Of a stretch of 64,000 nucleotides of DNA, positions 52,402 through 60,816 are shown piece by piece. Below the pieces are notes generated by a model. The model saw only the letters and a program-made list of their open reading frames with translations, ran no database searches and was not told the DNA's origin. Both the position numbers and the translations under genes were made by a program. The stretch is from Mucilaginibacter dorajii (GTDB lineage Bacteria > Bacteroidota > Bacteroidia > Sphingobacteriales > Sphingobacteriaceae): positions 1 through 64,000 of the forward strand of contig NZ_JANTYS010000012.1 in the NCBI RefSeq assembly GCF_024808255.1. The letters run 5' to 3'. The stretch's first letter is position 1. The number at the start of each line of letters is the position of its first letter.

Positions 52402-53961
52402 TTAAGGGCGTTTTGAGCTTGTATTTTTTAACACGATGATGGGCTCAAAGAAATCCCAATCGGGTTTATAATCTTTTTGGTTGATGAGCCCTTTACCACC
52501 TACAGAAAAGTTGCCTAAGATAATATCAAGATTGCCATCCTGGTCAACATCGGCTACATCCATCGAGATCCAGCGCCCGTATTGGTTTACCGGAATTTCA
52601 TGTACTTTGAATTTGCCAGGGCTTGTTTGCTCATGGTAGGTAAAACCTTCTGTAGGGTGGTTTTTAAAATCGGGGAAGAAAGCGATCACCGCCAGGTCAA
52701 GGTCGCCATCGTGATCAAAATCGGCAGCTATGGCTTTTGAGCAGCCGTTGATATGGTAAAAATAAGTCTGCTTAAATTTCCAGTTACCCTGGTTGGTAAA
52801 AATGTAAACGCCATGGTAGGGTTTAAATATGGGTGAGTAATCGTCATTATCTCCGCAGGTATATAAAATATCGGGCTTTCCATCGTGGTTAAAATCAACC
52901 ACCTGGAAACTGCTGGTACCATACACCGGCGGAAAATGCAGGATATTTTGGGCATTAAAGCCGCCCTTTTTATCGTTCAAAAAAAGCCAAACGCCTTCAT
53001 CGGCCTGGGCAAATAAGCACATGATATCGGGCCACCCGTCGTGGTTATAATCATCAATATACACTTGTGTTGGACCAGGAATAGCCCTGATATTTTTTTT
53101 GATGAATTTATGATTGGCCTGCTGCTGCACCAGGAACAAACCACCCCGGTTATTACCAAAACCACAACTCACATAATCCATCAACCCATCCTTATTGAAA
53201 TCGGCGAAGGCGCTTTTAACCGGGCGGGGCAAACTATCGGTAACCAACACCGAATCTTTACTTTTTGATTTACTATTCAGGTTAATATTAATCAGCTTTC
53301 CCTTCAGCAAATCATTAGGAGGCAATACACCAATGCATGTAATTGTAGCGCCGTTTGGATTGCCCCCCGTTTTAAAAAAGTTGGCATCAACAATGGCCGA
53401 AGGGAATTTTTTAACCAGGGTTGAATTAAGCTCATTGTCCCACCGGTACAGCCCGCTTTTACCACTGCCACTATAAATGTGTTTATCATTGGGATTGTAG
53501 GCCACCATGGTGGTCATAGAGGGCATTCCGCTACGGTCAACATGCTGCGGGCGTTTTACGCTAAAAATTGCCCAGTCTTTAACCGCTTCAGGTTTGGGAA
53601 TGGTTAATTTATCGGGTGCGTAGTATTTGTAATACACCACAATTTTGTACCATTCATCCAAAGTCATGACCGATCCCCGACGTGCGATATAATCGCCCAT
53701 AAATGGCCTGATGTTAAACTTAGGTGCCATGGCTGGCAGGATGTTTTTATCCCAGGTAGTTTTATCAAGTAAAGAAGGATCCGGGGCTTCGTGGCAGCTT
53801 GAACAATGCTTTTTTGCTAAGGTCTGGCCATCGGCAAGGTATTTTTCATCGTCTGATGATAGGCCGCTGCCACCGCAGCTATTGAACGCTACCGCTACGG
53901 TAAACACCAGTACAATTAATAAGCAAACCTTATTTGATGAAAGCCTTTGTTTTTTTATCAT
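52402..53961 (-). CDS. Cytochrome c plus FG-GAP/VCBS propeller lipoprotein, locus 3 (copy 1)
   Basis: A 519-residue lipoprotein, lipobox FNSC (C29). One c-type heme site, CSSCH (53-57), sits in a small cytochrome domain (about 38-130) with Met residues nearby (LPAMAP, PFMGDY) as possible axial ligands. It is followed by a beta-propeller with at least four FG-GAP calcium motifs of the D-x-D-x-D-G-x-x-D type (DFNKDGLMD, DYNHDGWPD, DFNHDGKPD, DFDHDGDLD, DVDQDGNLD). The start was placed at the ATG 53961; a TTG at 54006 is less likely. It is a paralogue of the next gene upstream (54216-55772) with the same domain order. It could move an electron to or from a partner held by the propeller. Confidence 0.88.
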   Translation of the reverse strand: MIKKQRLSSNKVCLLIVLVFTVAVAFNSCGGSGLSSDDEKYLADGQTLAKKHCSSCHEAPDPSLLDKTTWDKNILPAMAPKFNIRPFMGDYIARRGSVMTLDEWYKIVVYYKYYAPDKLTIPKPEAVKDWAIFSVKRPQHVDRSGMPSMTTMVAYNPNDKHIYSGSGKSGLYRWDNELNSTLVKKFPSAIVDANFFKTGGNPNGATITCIGVLPPNDLLKGKLININLNSKSKSKDSVLVTDSLPRPVKSAFADFNKDGLMDYVSCGFGNNRGGLFLVQQQANHKFIKKNIRAIPGPTQVYIDDYNHDGWPDIMCLFAQADEGVWLFLNDKKGGFNAQNILHFPPVYGTSSFQVVDFNHDGKPDILYTCGDNDDYSPIFKPYHGVYIFTNQGNWKFKQTYFYHINGCSKAIAADFDHDGDLDLAVIAFFPDFKNHPTEGFTYHEQTSPGKFKVHEIPVNQYGRWISMDVADVDQDGNLDIILGNFSVGGKGLINQKDYKPDWDFFEPIIVLKNTSSKRP

Positions 53962-54017
53962 GTACACCTGTCCGTTTTTAAGGCTTTTCGATTTGTTCTG
54001 ATGCAAAACTCCATCAT

Positions 54018-54193
54018 GTCATTGCGAGGAACGAAGCAATCGCGAACGGTGCAAGTCCGCCCTGTAAAGTATGCGATTGCTTCGTTCCTACCCATGACGT
54101 CTTTTACATCCTGAACGCTTGAAGGATCTATTCTACGCCATCCCTATTCGCCCTGTAAAGTTTGCTAATAGATTCTTCGTGCCTCAGAATGAC
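54018..54193. repeat. Family A and C palindromic units between the two cytochrome genes
   Basis: Family A unit (54018-54098) has ends GTCATTGCGAGG and CCTACCCATGAC. Family C unit (54107-54193) reads the inverse of 27811-27897. They occupy most of the gap between the two paralogous genes, so their expression may be uncoupled. Confidence 0.65.
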
Positions 54194-54215
54194 AGGGTAG
54201 AGGATAGTTCTTACA

Positions 54216-55772
54216 CTATTTCTTCATATGATTCTCCAGCACGATCAAAGGCAAATGCAAATCCCACTGCGGTTTAAAGTTGTGAATAAATTTAAACCCA
54301 TTTGCATAATTACCTAATACAATATCCAACTGCCCGTCGTTGTTAATATCCGCGACTTCCATACACATCCACCTACCATATTGACTTACCGGCACAGCGT
54401 GCGCTTTAAAATCAAGACCTTTAGTGTGTTCAAAATAAATAAACTCCTCCTGCGGAGTGTGCTGCATATCGGCAAAAAAGGCTATGGTAGCAATATCAAG
54501 GTCGCCATCACCATCAAAATCGGCAGCGATTGCTTTGGTAGCGCCGTTTATAGGGTAAAACCATTTTTGTTTAAAGTTCCAGTCGCTGGTGTTGGTATAA
54601 ATATAAAGCCCGTGATATGGTTTTAAAATACGCGAATCGTGGTAATTATAACCACAAGTGTACACCAAATCGAGGTTGCCGTCATGGTCCATATCTGCCA
54701 GTTGAAAACTGGTGGAACTGTTAGTTGGCGGAAAGCTTAGTAATTTACGGGTAGCAAAACCACCTTTTTGGTCGTTAGTCAACAGCCACAGCCCCTCATC
54801 GCCGCTGCCGGTTAAAACCATTACATCGGGCCAGCCATCTTTATTAAAATCGCCGGTAACAACTTGTACAGCACCGTGCTTATTTAAAATGGTCGACTGC
54901 TCATAAGTGTGATCTTTGTTTTGTTTGAGCAGGTAAACACCACCTTTTTTAATACCATCGCTGCAAACTACTACATCATTCAGTTTATCCTTATTAAAAT
55001 CGGCAAGTACAGTTTGCACCGGCCGCTGCAAATCAGATGCGATGTAGGTTTGCGAAGCGTTGATATCTTTAGCATCCAGGTCAACTTTAACTATTTTTCC
55101 ATTCGGAAAATCAACCCTATCTATACGCCCGATGTTGGCAAAAAAGCCCAGGTTATGGCCTTGCTCGTCCTTATCAAAATTCACACTAAAAGCAGCAGAA
55201 GGGAATGTTCCCAACGAATCGGCTTTTAAATTAGCATCCCAGCCTACAAGTTTCTCATTCTCGGCATCGGCGCTGTATAATTTATGATTAACAGGGTTAA
55301 AAGCCAGCAATGTTGTAAAACTGGTATAGTTAACCGGTGCAGGTTTTTTAAGCGTAAAACCGGCCCAATCTTCAATCAATGGGCTTGGCTTTTTGGCAGG
55401 CAGCAGGGTATCGGGCGCCAGCTTTTTGTAATAATCAACAATGGCAGCCCACTCAGCAATTGTTGCGCCCGTGGTATCAGCCGGGTTATTCTTGAAATAA
55501 GACCCACCATAGGTAGAAATATGCACCATAGGTGCCATATCAACCAATGCATGTTTTTCCCAAACATCCTTAGTTAACGTGTTAAGCGGTGCTAACTCAT
55601 GGCAACGTGTACACTTTAGCTTTACCAGGTTTTCGCCATCTACCTTGACATCCCCTGTTAATACATAGGGCTTGGGTTTAGGCTTGCAGCCATTCATTAA
55701 GGTAACAACTGATATTGAGCCGGTAAATAAAAGCAGGTAGGTAGCAACAAGATAACTCTTTTTAAAATTCAT
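54216..55772 (-). CDS. Cytochrome c plus FG-GAP/VCBS propeller lipoprotein, locus 3 (copy 2)
   Basis: A 518-residue lipoprotein, lipobox LMNGC (C29), with the heme motif CTRCH (54-58) and then a propeller with DFNKDKLND, DFNKDGWPD, DMDHDGNLD, DFDGDGDLD and DINNDGQLD motifs. It shares long similar stretches with copy 1 (for example FKPYHGVYIF against LKPYHGLYIY, and AIAADFDHDGDLD against AIAADFDGDGDLD), so the two arose by duplication. It lies 14 bp after the haloperoxidase-like gene, so these two are in one operon. The function is unknown beyond electron transfer and surface attachment. Confidence 0.88.
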   Translation of the reverse strand: MNFKKSYLVATYLLLFTGSISVVTLMNGCKPKPKPYVLTGDVKVDGENLVKLKCTRCHELAPLNTLTKDVWEKHALVDMAPMVHISTYGGSYFKNNPADTTGATIAEWAAIVDYYKKLAPDTLLPAKKPSPLIEDWAGFTLKKPAPVNYTSFTTLLAFNPVNHKLYSADAENEKLVGWDANLKADSLGTFPSAAFSVNFDKDEQGHNLGFFANIGRIDRVDFPNGKIVKVDLDAKDINASQTYIASDLQRPVQTVLADFNKDKLNDVVVCSDGIKKGGVYLLKQNKDHTYEQSTILNKHGAVQVVTGDFNKDGWPDVMVLTGSGDEGLWLLTNDQKGGFATRKLLSFPPTNSSTSFQLADMDHDGNLDLVYTCGYNYHDSRILKPYHGLYIYTNTSDWNFKQKWFYPINGATKAIAADFDGDGDLDIATIAFFADMQHTPQEEFIYFEHTKGLDFKAHAVPVSQYGRWMCMEVADINNDGQLDIVLGNYANGFKFIHNFKPQWDLHLPLIVLENHMKK

Positions 55773-55786
55773 ACAACCGACAGCCG

Positions 55787-57106
55787 TTATTTTTTAAGTT
55801 TTAGTTTCTTCCAGATGTATTCGCCAACCTCCCGGCCCTGAACAGCCCCTTGGTTTACGCTGTTTAAATAGTGAATACCGCCGTAAAACCTGCTTATAGA
55901 GGTTTCATCAGATGCCTTCAAAAATGAATCGAAATGACGTTGCATGCCTATATATTTTAAATCGCTGGTATCCTGGTAAGCAAAATTATCACCAAATAAA
56001 TGGGTTAGTATTACTGCTGATGCCGCGCTGATATCACTGTGCCCGCTTGGATACTCGGGGAACGGTGGTGTTTGCAGCATAGGCAACCAATCGTGATCAA
56101 TTTTATCGTTGATCACCGTAACAGGCCTGATATAATTGGTTTCGTACTTAACCTGCCAGCCGCAAATAAAGGCATCAAACAGCGCAATGGATGTTAAAGC
56201 ATAAGCCTGAGCGGTTTTTATCACATCGGCATGGGTTTGTTTACAGGCAATAGCGGCAATACCAATCCAGTGGCCACCGGGGGTTATTTTTTTGTTGGCA
56301 AACATCAGGTGACCGCTATGTTGAATAACAAAGGGGTTATCGTCCCAAAAGCGGGCAATGGTTACCTGCTCCGGCGTAATATGCTTGCTCAGATCATATA
56401 CAGCCTGGTTTTGTTTAAAAAACTCGCTGTTTTTGTCTTCACTGTAAGGTATAGGCGGCGGCAATTTAAACTGGGTTGATGTATCAACCGCGAAGGTGTG
56501 CATGGTGCCCCAGCAAAACTCAACCCCATCCAGGTAATCCGGAGCCGTTGGGCGCCATTGACCGGGTTCGTCATTACCCAAAAAACGAGGCTTACCACGC
56601 GTTTGCGGATAATTATCAACCATGGCACGTTTCAGTATAAACTTACCTATCTGTGTACCAAAAGCTATGGAACGTGCATAGGTAGAATCGTCCAGGTTAT
56701 CCTTATATGCAGCATATACTTTATCTTCATACTTCTGTAAAGTATCTACAGAAAAAGTAACCTTGTGTGCCACCGTGAAAAACGCTTTAGTAGCAGCCAG
56801 GGTAAAGTTGTATTTGATTCCTTTTTTAGGCTCGGGCGGTTTGCCAAAACCTTTTAATTGCACCGCAATAGAATTATAATCAGGATTGTTATAACGGATG
56901 GCTTCGTATTGCGCCAGCGCGGTATAACCATAAATACGACTGGCCACCGGCGGTGTAAACACGTCATATATAATTACCTGGGTTAGCTGATCAACATTTT
57001 CATGCAGTACGTCAGTATCTTTAGGTAAAGCGATTTTATTTTTAGGTGTACAGCTATGCAAAAGCAATAAACACGGAAGGGCTATAAATATCCTGAAATA
57101 TCTCAT
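55787..57106 (-). CDS. Vanadium-dependent haloperoxidase/PAP2-like lipoprotein, locus 3
   Basis: A 439-residue lipoprotein (lipobox LLHSC, C19) with the PAP2/haloperoxidase fold in its second half. Motif 1 K-x6-RP is K320...R327-P328 (KYETNYIRPVT), motif 2 is PSGH (353-356), and motif 3 is SRFYGGIH with R406 and H412. These six residues hold vanadate in haloperoxidases or phosphate in phosphatases. The usual Asp after motif 3 (H-x3-D) is replaced by Ser, so activity may differ. It lies 10 bp after the FG-GAP/ASPIC gene. The ATG at 57106 was chosen, as the longer frame starts with a TTG inside the upstream gene. Confidence 0.85.
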   Translation of the reverse strand: MRYFRIFIALPCLLLLHSCTPKNKIALPKDTDVLHENVDQLTQVIIYDVFTPPVASRIYGYTALAQYEAIRYNNPDYNSIAVQLKGFGKPPEPKKGIKYNFTLAATKAFFTVAHKVTFSVDTLQKYEDKVYAAYKDNLDDSTYARSIAFGTQIGKFILKRAMVDNYPQTRGKPRFLGNDEPGQWRPTAPDYLDGVEFCWGTMHTFAVDTSTQFKLPPPIPYSEDKNSEFFKQNQAVYDLSKHITPEQVTIARFWDDNPFVIQHSGHLMFANKKITPGGHWIGIAAIACKQTHADVIKTAQAYALTSIALFDAFICGWQVKYETNYIRPVTVINDKIDHDWLPMLQTPPFPEYPSGHSDISAASAVILTHLFGDNFAYQDTSDLKYIGMQRHFDSFLKASDETSISRFYGGIHYLNSVNQGAVQGREVGEYIWKKLKLKK

Positions 57107-57116
57107 ATACAAATAA

Positions 57117-60100
57117 TTAGTTAAGCTGCACGGTTCGTTGGTGGCCAAAGCTATCAGTAATAGTTACCGAAGCCATATTATTTTCAATATTAAAAAATCT
57201 ACCTGATTGCGACAAGAAAGAACTTCCATTATAAAACTCCTGCTTTGTTGATCTTCCGTCTTTATATTTTATGGTGGCAAAAGCATCTAAAGGTTGTAAA
57301 CTAACCGTTTTCACAGCGCGTCTTAGCTCAAATAACTTCATGGCATCACGATTTTGGGTAGCAGCCAACAGGTAGTTACCTTTGGCTCCCCTCAGCTTTA
57401 CTAACGCCTTACCATCGCCGGGGATAAACAAACCGCTCTGTAAAATACTTAACGGTTTAAACCCACCTTTGCCGTCGCCTTGAAGTATTAAACCATTAAA
57501 AGCGTCATAACGACCGGTAGTCACTTCGGTACCATAATCATTGCCATTAAGTGCAACATCCAGGTTGCCATCGCCATCAAAGTCATCCACAGTAATGCCG
57601 CATAGTTCAGACATTTGCGCATCAATAGGTAGCGGTATTACCGTAAACTTACCGCCGCCATCGTTACGCAAATAGCACGATTGCAGGTAATTTACTTTTA
57701 ACCGTAAAGCGCCTTCGCGCATTTTAGGAGTAATAACGGAATCCATTGTAGCCACGGCATATGAGCGGTAATTCTGATATCTTACGCGGGTACCAATGAT
57801 CTGTTTCACCATATCATCGCGCCCAAAAGCCGGGAACTCTTGCTTAACCCCATCCTGATCTTTCAGAAAAACGGATGGGATAGCATCGTAACTGCCGTTT
57901 TTATCAAAATCTTTGGCAGTTATATAAATAGGATATTGATCTGATGCCTTGTAAAAAGTATTTAATCCGGTGTTGCCAACAATGTAATCGATATCGCCGT
58001 CGTGATCAAAATCACCGGCGGCAATGGTGTTCCACCAGCCTAATTTGTCTTGTACACCTGTTTTCGGCGTTACATTTTTAAAAGTGCCCTTGTCATTTTC
58101 AAGGAAAGTAATCGGCATCCACTCACCAGTAACAATCAAATCGGGCCATCCATCATTGTTAAAATCACTAAAGGTGGCATCGCACACCAGGCCCAGATCT
58201 TTAAGGGCTGGCGCTACAGAGGCCGATACATCGGTAAATTTAATTACACCATTCCTGCTATCGTTACGCAGCACAAAGCTCGATACCGGCTTAGGGTAAT
58301 TCCATGGATCAACCCGGCCAGATACAAACAGATCGAGCTTGCCATCGCGGTTATAGTCAGCAGCTTTTACACAAAGCTTACTGGTTAAGTTTTTAGGTAA
58401 AGCATCGGGCTGCAGTTTAAAGTTGCCCTTACCATCGTTGAGGTAAAACCTATCCTGGTAATTGCTTGATCCCGGTTCGTTTTCATTACCACCACTGGCA
58501 ATATATAAGTCGAGGTGGCCATCGCCATCGGCATCAAACAATAGTAAGCCTTCGTCTTTTAGGTGTAATTTAGGCACACCGTACGATCCCATGTCCATTG
58601 CCCCTTTTGGTGTTGCTTCAGCTTTTGGTTGTGGTAACAGATCGCGCTGTATAAATTTACCGTTTGCCTGTTGCAACAGTAACTGGGCAGGGTAACGCGT
58701 TGTGCCACCAATTACCATATCATCAAAGCCATTGCCATCAACATCGCCTATGGCAACCGCCGGGGTGTATTGCGATAATTTATGCGGGATTAATTTTTGA
58801 ACGTTAAAATCGATGTAGTCATGTTCCTGGTGTTTGTAACTAATCCCTGCCGATTGGGTTACTTCCTTAAATAATGAAGCGGTATTAAACGCAGGCTGTT
58901 TAAACGAATAAAAGTCACGCGCATCGGCCATTTTTACATTAAGTGTTTGGTTGGCTTTTACGTTGGTTAAAACCTGTTTTTTACCGTTAGGCCAACTAAT
59001 TACTACCGAATCTATTTTGGTTACATTACCCAAACCAAAGTGGGCTATATTTTGAATGGTTGATAAATACCCCCTATAAGGCGTATTTTCATAAACCTGC
59101 TGTTTGCCATGGTTGTAATAAATATTTGCAAATGCTCCAATACCGCCCGGATTTTGAGGACCTCCATGAAATTGAATGTGTAGATAGTTATTATTGCTTT
59201 TGTCTTTTTCCCGTGCTGTGTTTTTGTAGATGAAGGGCTCGTCGTCAATGTTGTTGATGATCATATCCATAGCGCCGTCATTATTCAGATCGGCATATGC
59301 CGCGCCGTTCGAAAACGACGGAACGTTCAGGCCCCACTCTTTGGTTACATCGGTAAACTGCAGTCCATCGGTATTTTTAAACGCGTAGTTGGGTATTTTA
59401 ACAATAGGTACCTGATCAAGTATCTGCTTGGTTGACGCCACCGCGAAAGCCGAATTGCGAAACACAATAAAATCATGATCGGTAACATCGCGCGGGTAAC
59501 CATTGGTTACTATCAAATCGCGCAAGCCATCGTTATCAAAATCGGTTAATAAAGGTCCCCAGCTCCAGTCTGTTTGGCCTACGCCGCTTAAAAAAGCAGT
59601 TTCGGCAAAAATTGGGGCACCGGTTGAGTCATTCTGTCCTTTTCGTGGCCCTTGGTTAATTTGCAAAGTATTGCGGGTGTATTGATACTGTTGCCCGTAA
59701 TGATCAAAGTTTTGGAATATCTGGTAATTGTTTGATGGCATGAACATCTTTTTGCGATAGTTATCCTCGGGATTCATATCAACCTCAAAGGCATCTACCA
59801 GGCCATCATTGTTCACATCTTCAAAATCCTGGCCCATGGCGCTAAAAGCAGTATGTTTAAAATACTCTTTTGATCTATCGGTAAAAGTACCATCGCCGTT
59901 ATTAACGTAAAGGATATTGTCTGGTATAAAATCGTTGGTTACATAAATGTCTTTCCAGCCATCCTTATTGATATCTACAATACTCGCGGCATGTCCATAA
60001 CCTTCAATACCTATGCCCGCCTGTTTAGATACATTGGTAAAAACGGGGTGCTTTAACTTAGCATCCCAGTCGTTACGATACAACCTGCCTGTACTGTGGT

Positions 60101-60734
60101 GGCTGCCGTCTTTAATAACCGGCCTGAAGGTGCTTTGGTTATCGCTGGCTACAGCTTCGTTAACTGTTAAATACATATCCAGGTCGCCATCGTTATCATA
60201 ATCAAAAAACGAGGCCATGGTGGAGTGGATGTTGATATCCAAACCATATTCTTTGGCCATCTCTTTAAACACCGGGACGCCATCTTTACCAACGCCCTGG
60301 TTTACGTAAAGGAGGTTTGTTCTTTTAACAGAATCATCAAGCAGGGTATTACATACATAAATATCGGCAAGCCCGTCGTTATTAATATCAACAACAGCTA
60401 CGCCCCTGCCCCAGCCTCCGCGTCCGCCAACACCTGCTTTATCGGTTATATCTTCAAATTTAAAGTCGCCTTTGTTAAGGTACAGCTTATTTGATACCTG
60501 GTTGCCCACAAAGTAAATATCCTGTAAACCGTCGTTGTTAAAATCGCCTATGCCTACACCCCCGCCGTTATAAAGATTCAGTTTTGTAAGGGGATTGATC
60601 TTATCATCCTCAACAACGGTATTGTTGAATGTAATGCCCGATTGTGACGATGGGATCTGCTGAAACAGTGTTGGCTTTTTACATGCCGATACTAAGCAAA
60701 TAAACAAGCCGCTTAAAACGTAGATATTCTTCAT
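57117..60734 (-). CDS. CRTAC1-type FG-GAP/ASPIC-UnbV lipoprotein, locus 3
   Basis: A 1205-residue lipoprotein (lipobox LVSAC, C18). Two beta-propeller sets of FG-GAP repeats with calcium motifs (such as DFNNDGLQD and DVDGNGFDD) flank an ASPIC/UnbV domain at about 525-605 (GGPQNPGGIGAFANIYY and FGLGNVTKIDSVVISWPNGK). Proteins of this group are common near SusC/SusD in Bacteroidota; their function is unknown, though propellers usually bind ligand or partner. It is the first gene after the terminator-like hairpin that follows susD, and is tightly linked to the haloperoxidase gene (10 bp). Confidence 0.93.
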   Translation of the reverse strand: MKNIYVLSGLFICLVSACKKPTLFQQIPSSQSGITFNNTVVEDDKINPLTKLNLYNGGGVGIGDFNNDGLQDIYFVGNQVSNKLYLNKGDFKFEDITDKAGVGGRGGWGRGVAVVDINNDGLADIYVCNTLLDDSVKRTNLLYVNQGVGKDGVPVFKEMAKEYGLDINIHSTMASFFDYDNDGDLDMYLTVNEAVASDNQSTFRPVIKDGSHHSTGRLYRNDWDAKLKHPVFTNVSKQAGIGIEGYGHAASIVDINKDGWKDIYVTNDFIPDNILYVNNGDGTFTDRSKEYFKHTAFSAMGQDFEDVNNDGLVDAFEVDMNPEDNYRKKMFMPSNNYQIFQNFDHYGQQYQYTRNTLQINQGPRKGQNDSTGAPIFAETAFLSGVGQTDWSWGPLLTDFDNDGLRDLIVTNGYPRDVTDHDFIVFRNSAFAVASTKQILDQVPIVKIPNYAFKNTDGLQFTDVTKEWGLNVPSFSNGAAYADLNNDGAMDMIINNIDDEPFIYKNTAREKDKSNNNYLHIQFHGGPQNPGGIGAFANIYYNHGKQQVYENTPYRGYLSTIQNIAHFGLGNVTKIDSVVISWPNGKKQVLTNVKANQTLNVKMADARDFYSFKQPAFNTASLFKEVTQSAGISYKHQEHDYIDFNVQKLIPHKLSQYTPAVAIGDVDGNGFDDMVIGGTTRYPAQLLLQQANGKFIQRDLLPQPKAEATPKGAMDMGSYGVPKLHLKDEGLLLFDADGDGHLDLYIASGGNENEPGSSNYQDRFYLNDGKGNFKLQPDALPKNLTSKLCVKAADYNRDGKLDLFVSGRVDPWNYPKPVSSFVLRNDSRNGVIKFTDVSASVAPALKDLGLVCDATFSDFNNDGWPDLIVTGEWMPITFLENDKGTFKNVTPKTGVQDKLGWWNTIAAGDFDHDGDIDYIVGNTGLNTFYKASDQYPIYITAKDFDKNGSYDAIPSVFLKDQDGVKQEFPAFGRDDMVKQIIGTRVRYQNYRSYAVATMDSVITPKMREGALRLKVNYLQSCYLRNDGGGKFTVIPLPIDAQMSELCGITVDDFDGDGNLDVALNGNDYGTEVTTGRYDAFNGLILQGDGKGGFKPLSILQSGLFIPGDGKALVKLRGAKGNYLLAATQNRDAMKLFELRRAVKTVSLQPLDAFATIKYKDGRSTKQEFYNGSSFLSQSGRFFNIENNMASVTITDSFGHQRTVQLN

Positions 60735-60761
60735 TAATTGGGTGTAGTTGGCTATAAAAAA

Positions 60762-60785
60762 AGGTGGAGGTAATTACCTCCACCT
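60762..60785 (-). terminator. Terminator between susD and the ASPIC-UnbV gene, locus 3
   Basis: A perfect 24-bp palindrome (AGGTGGAGGTAA and its inverse); on the minus strand it is followed by seven T. It splits locus 3 into susCD and the downstream genes, either as a true end or as a partial stop that sets their ratio. Confidence 0.8.
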
Positions 60786-60816
60786 AAATTAGAATAATTG
60801 AAGCGGTTATCAAAAA

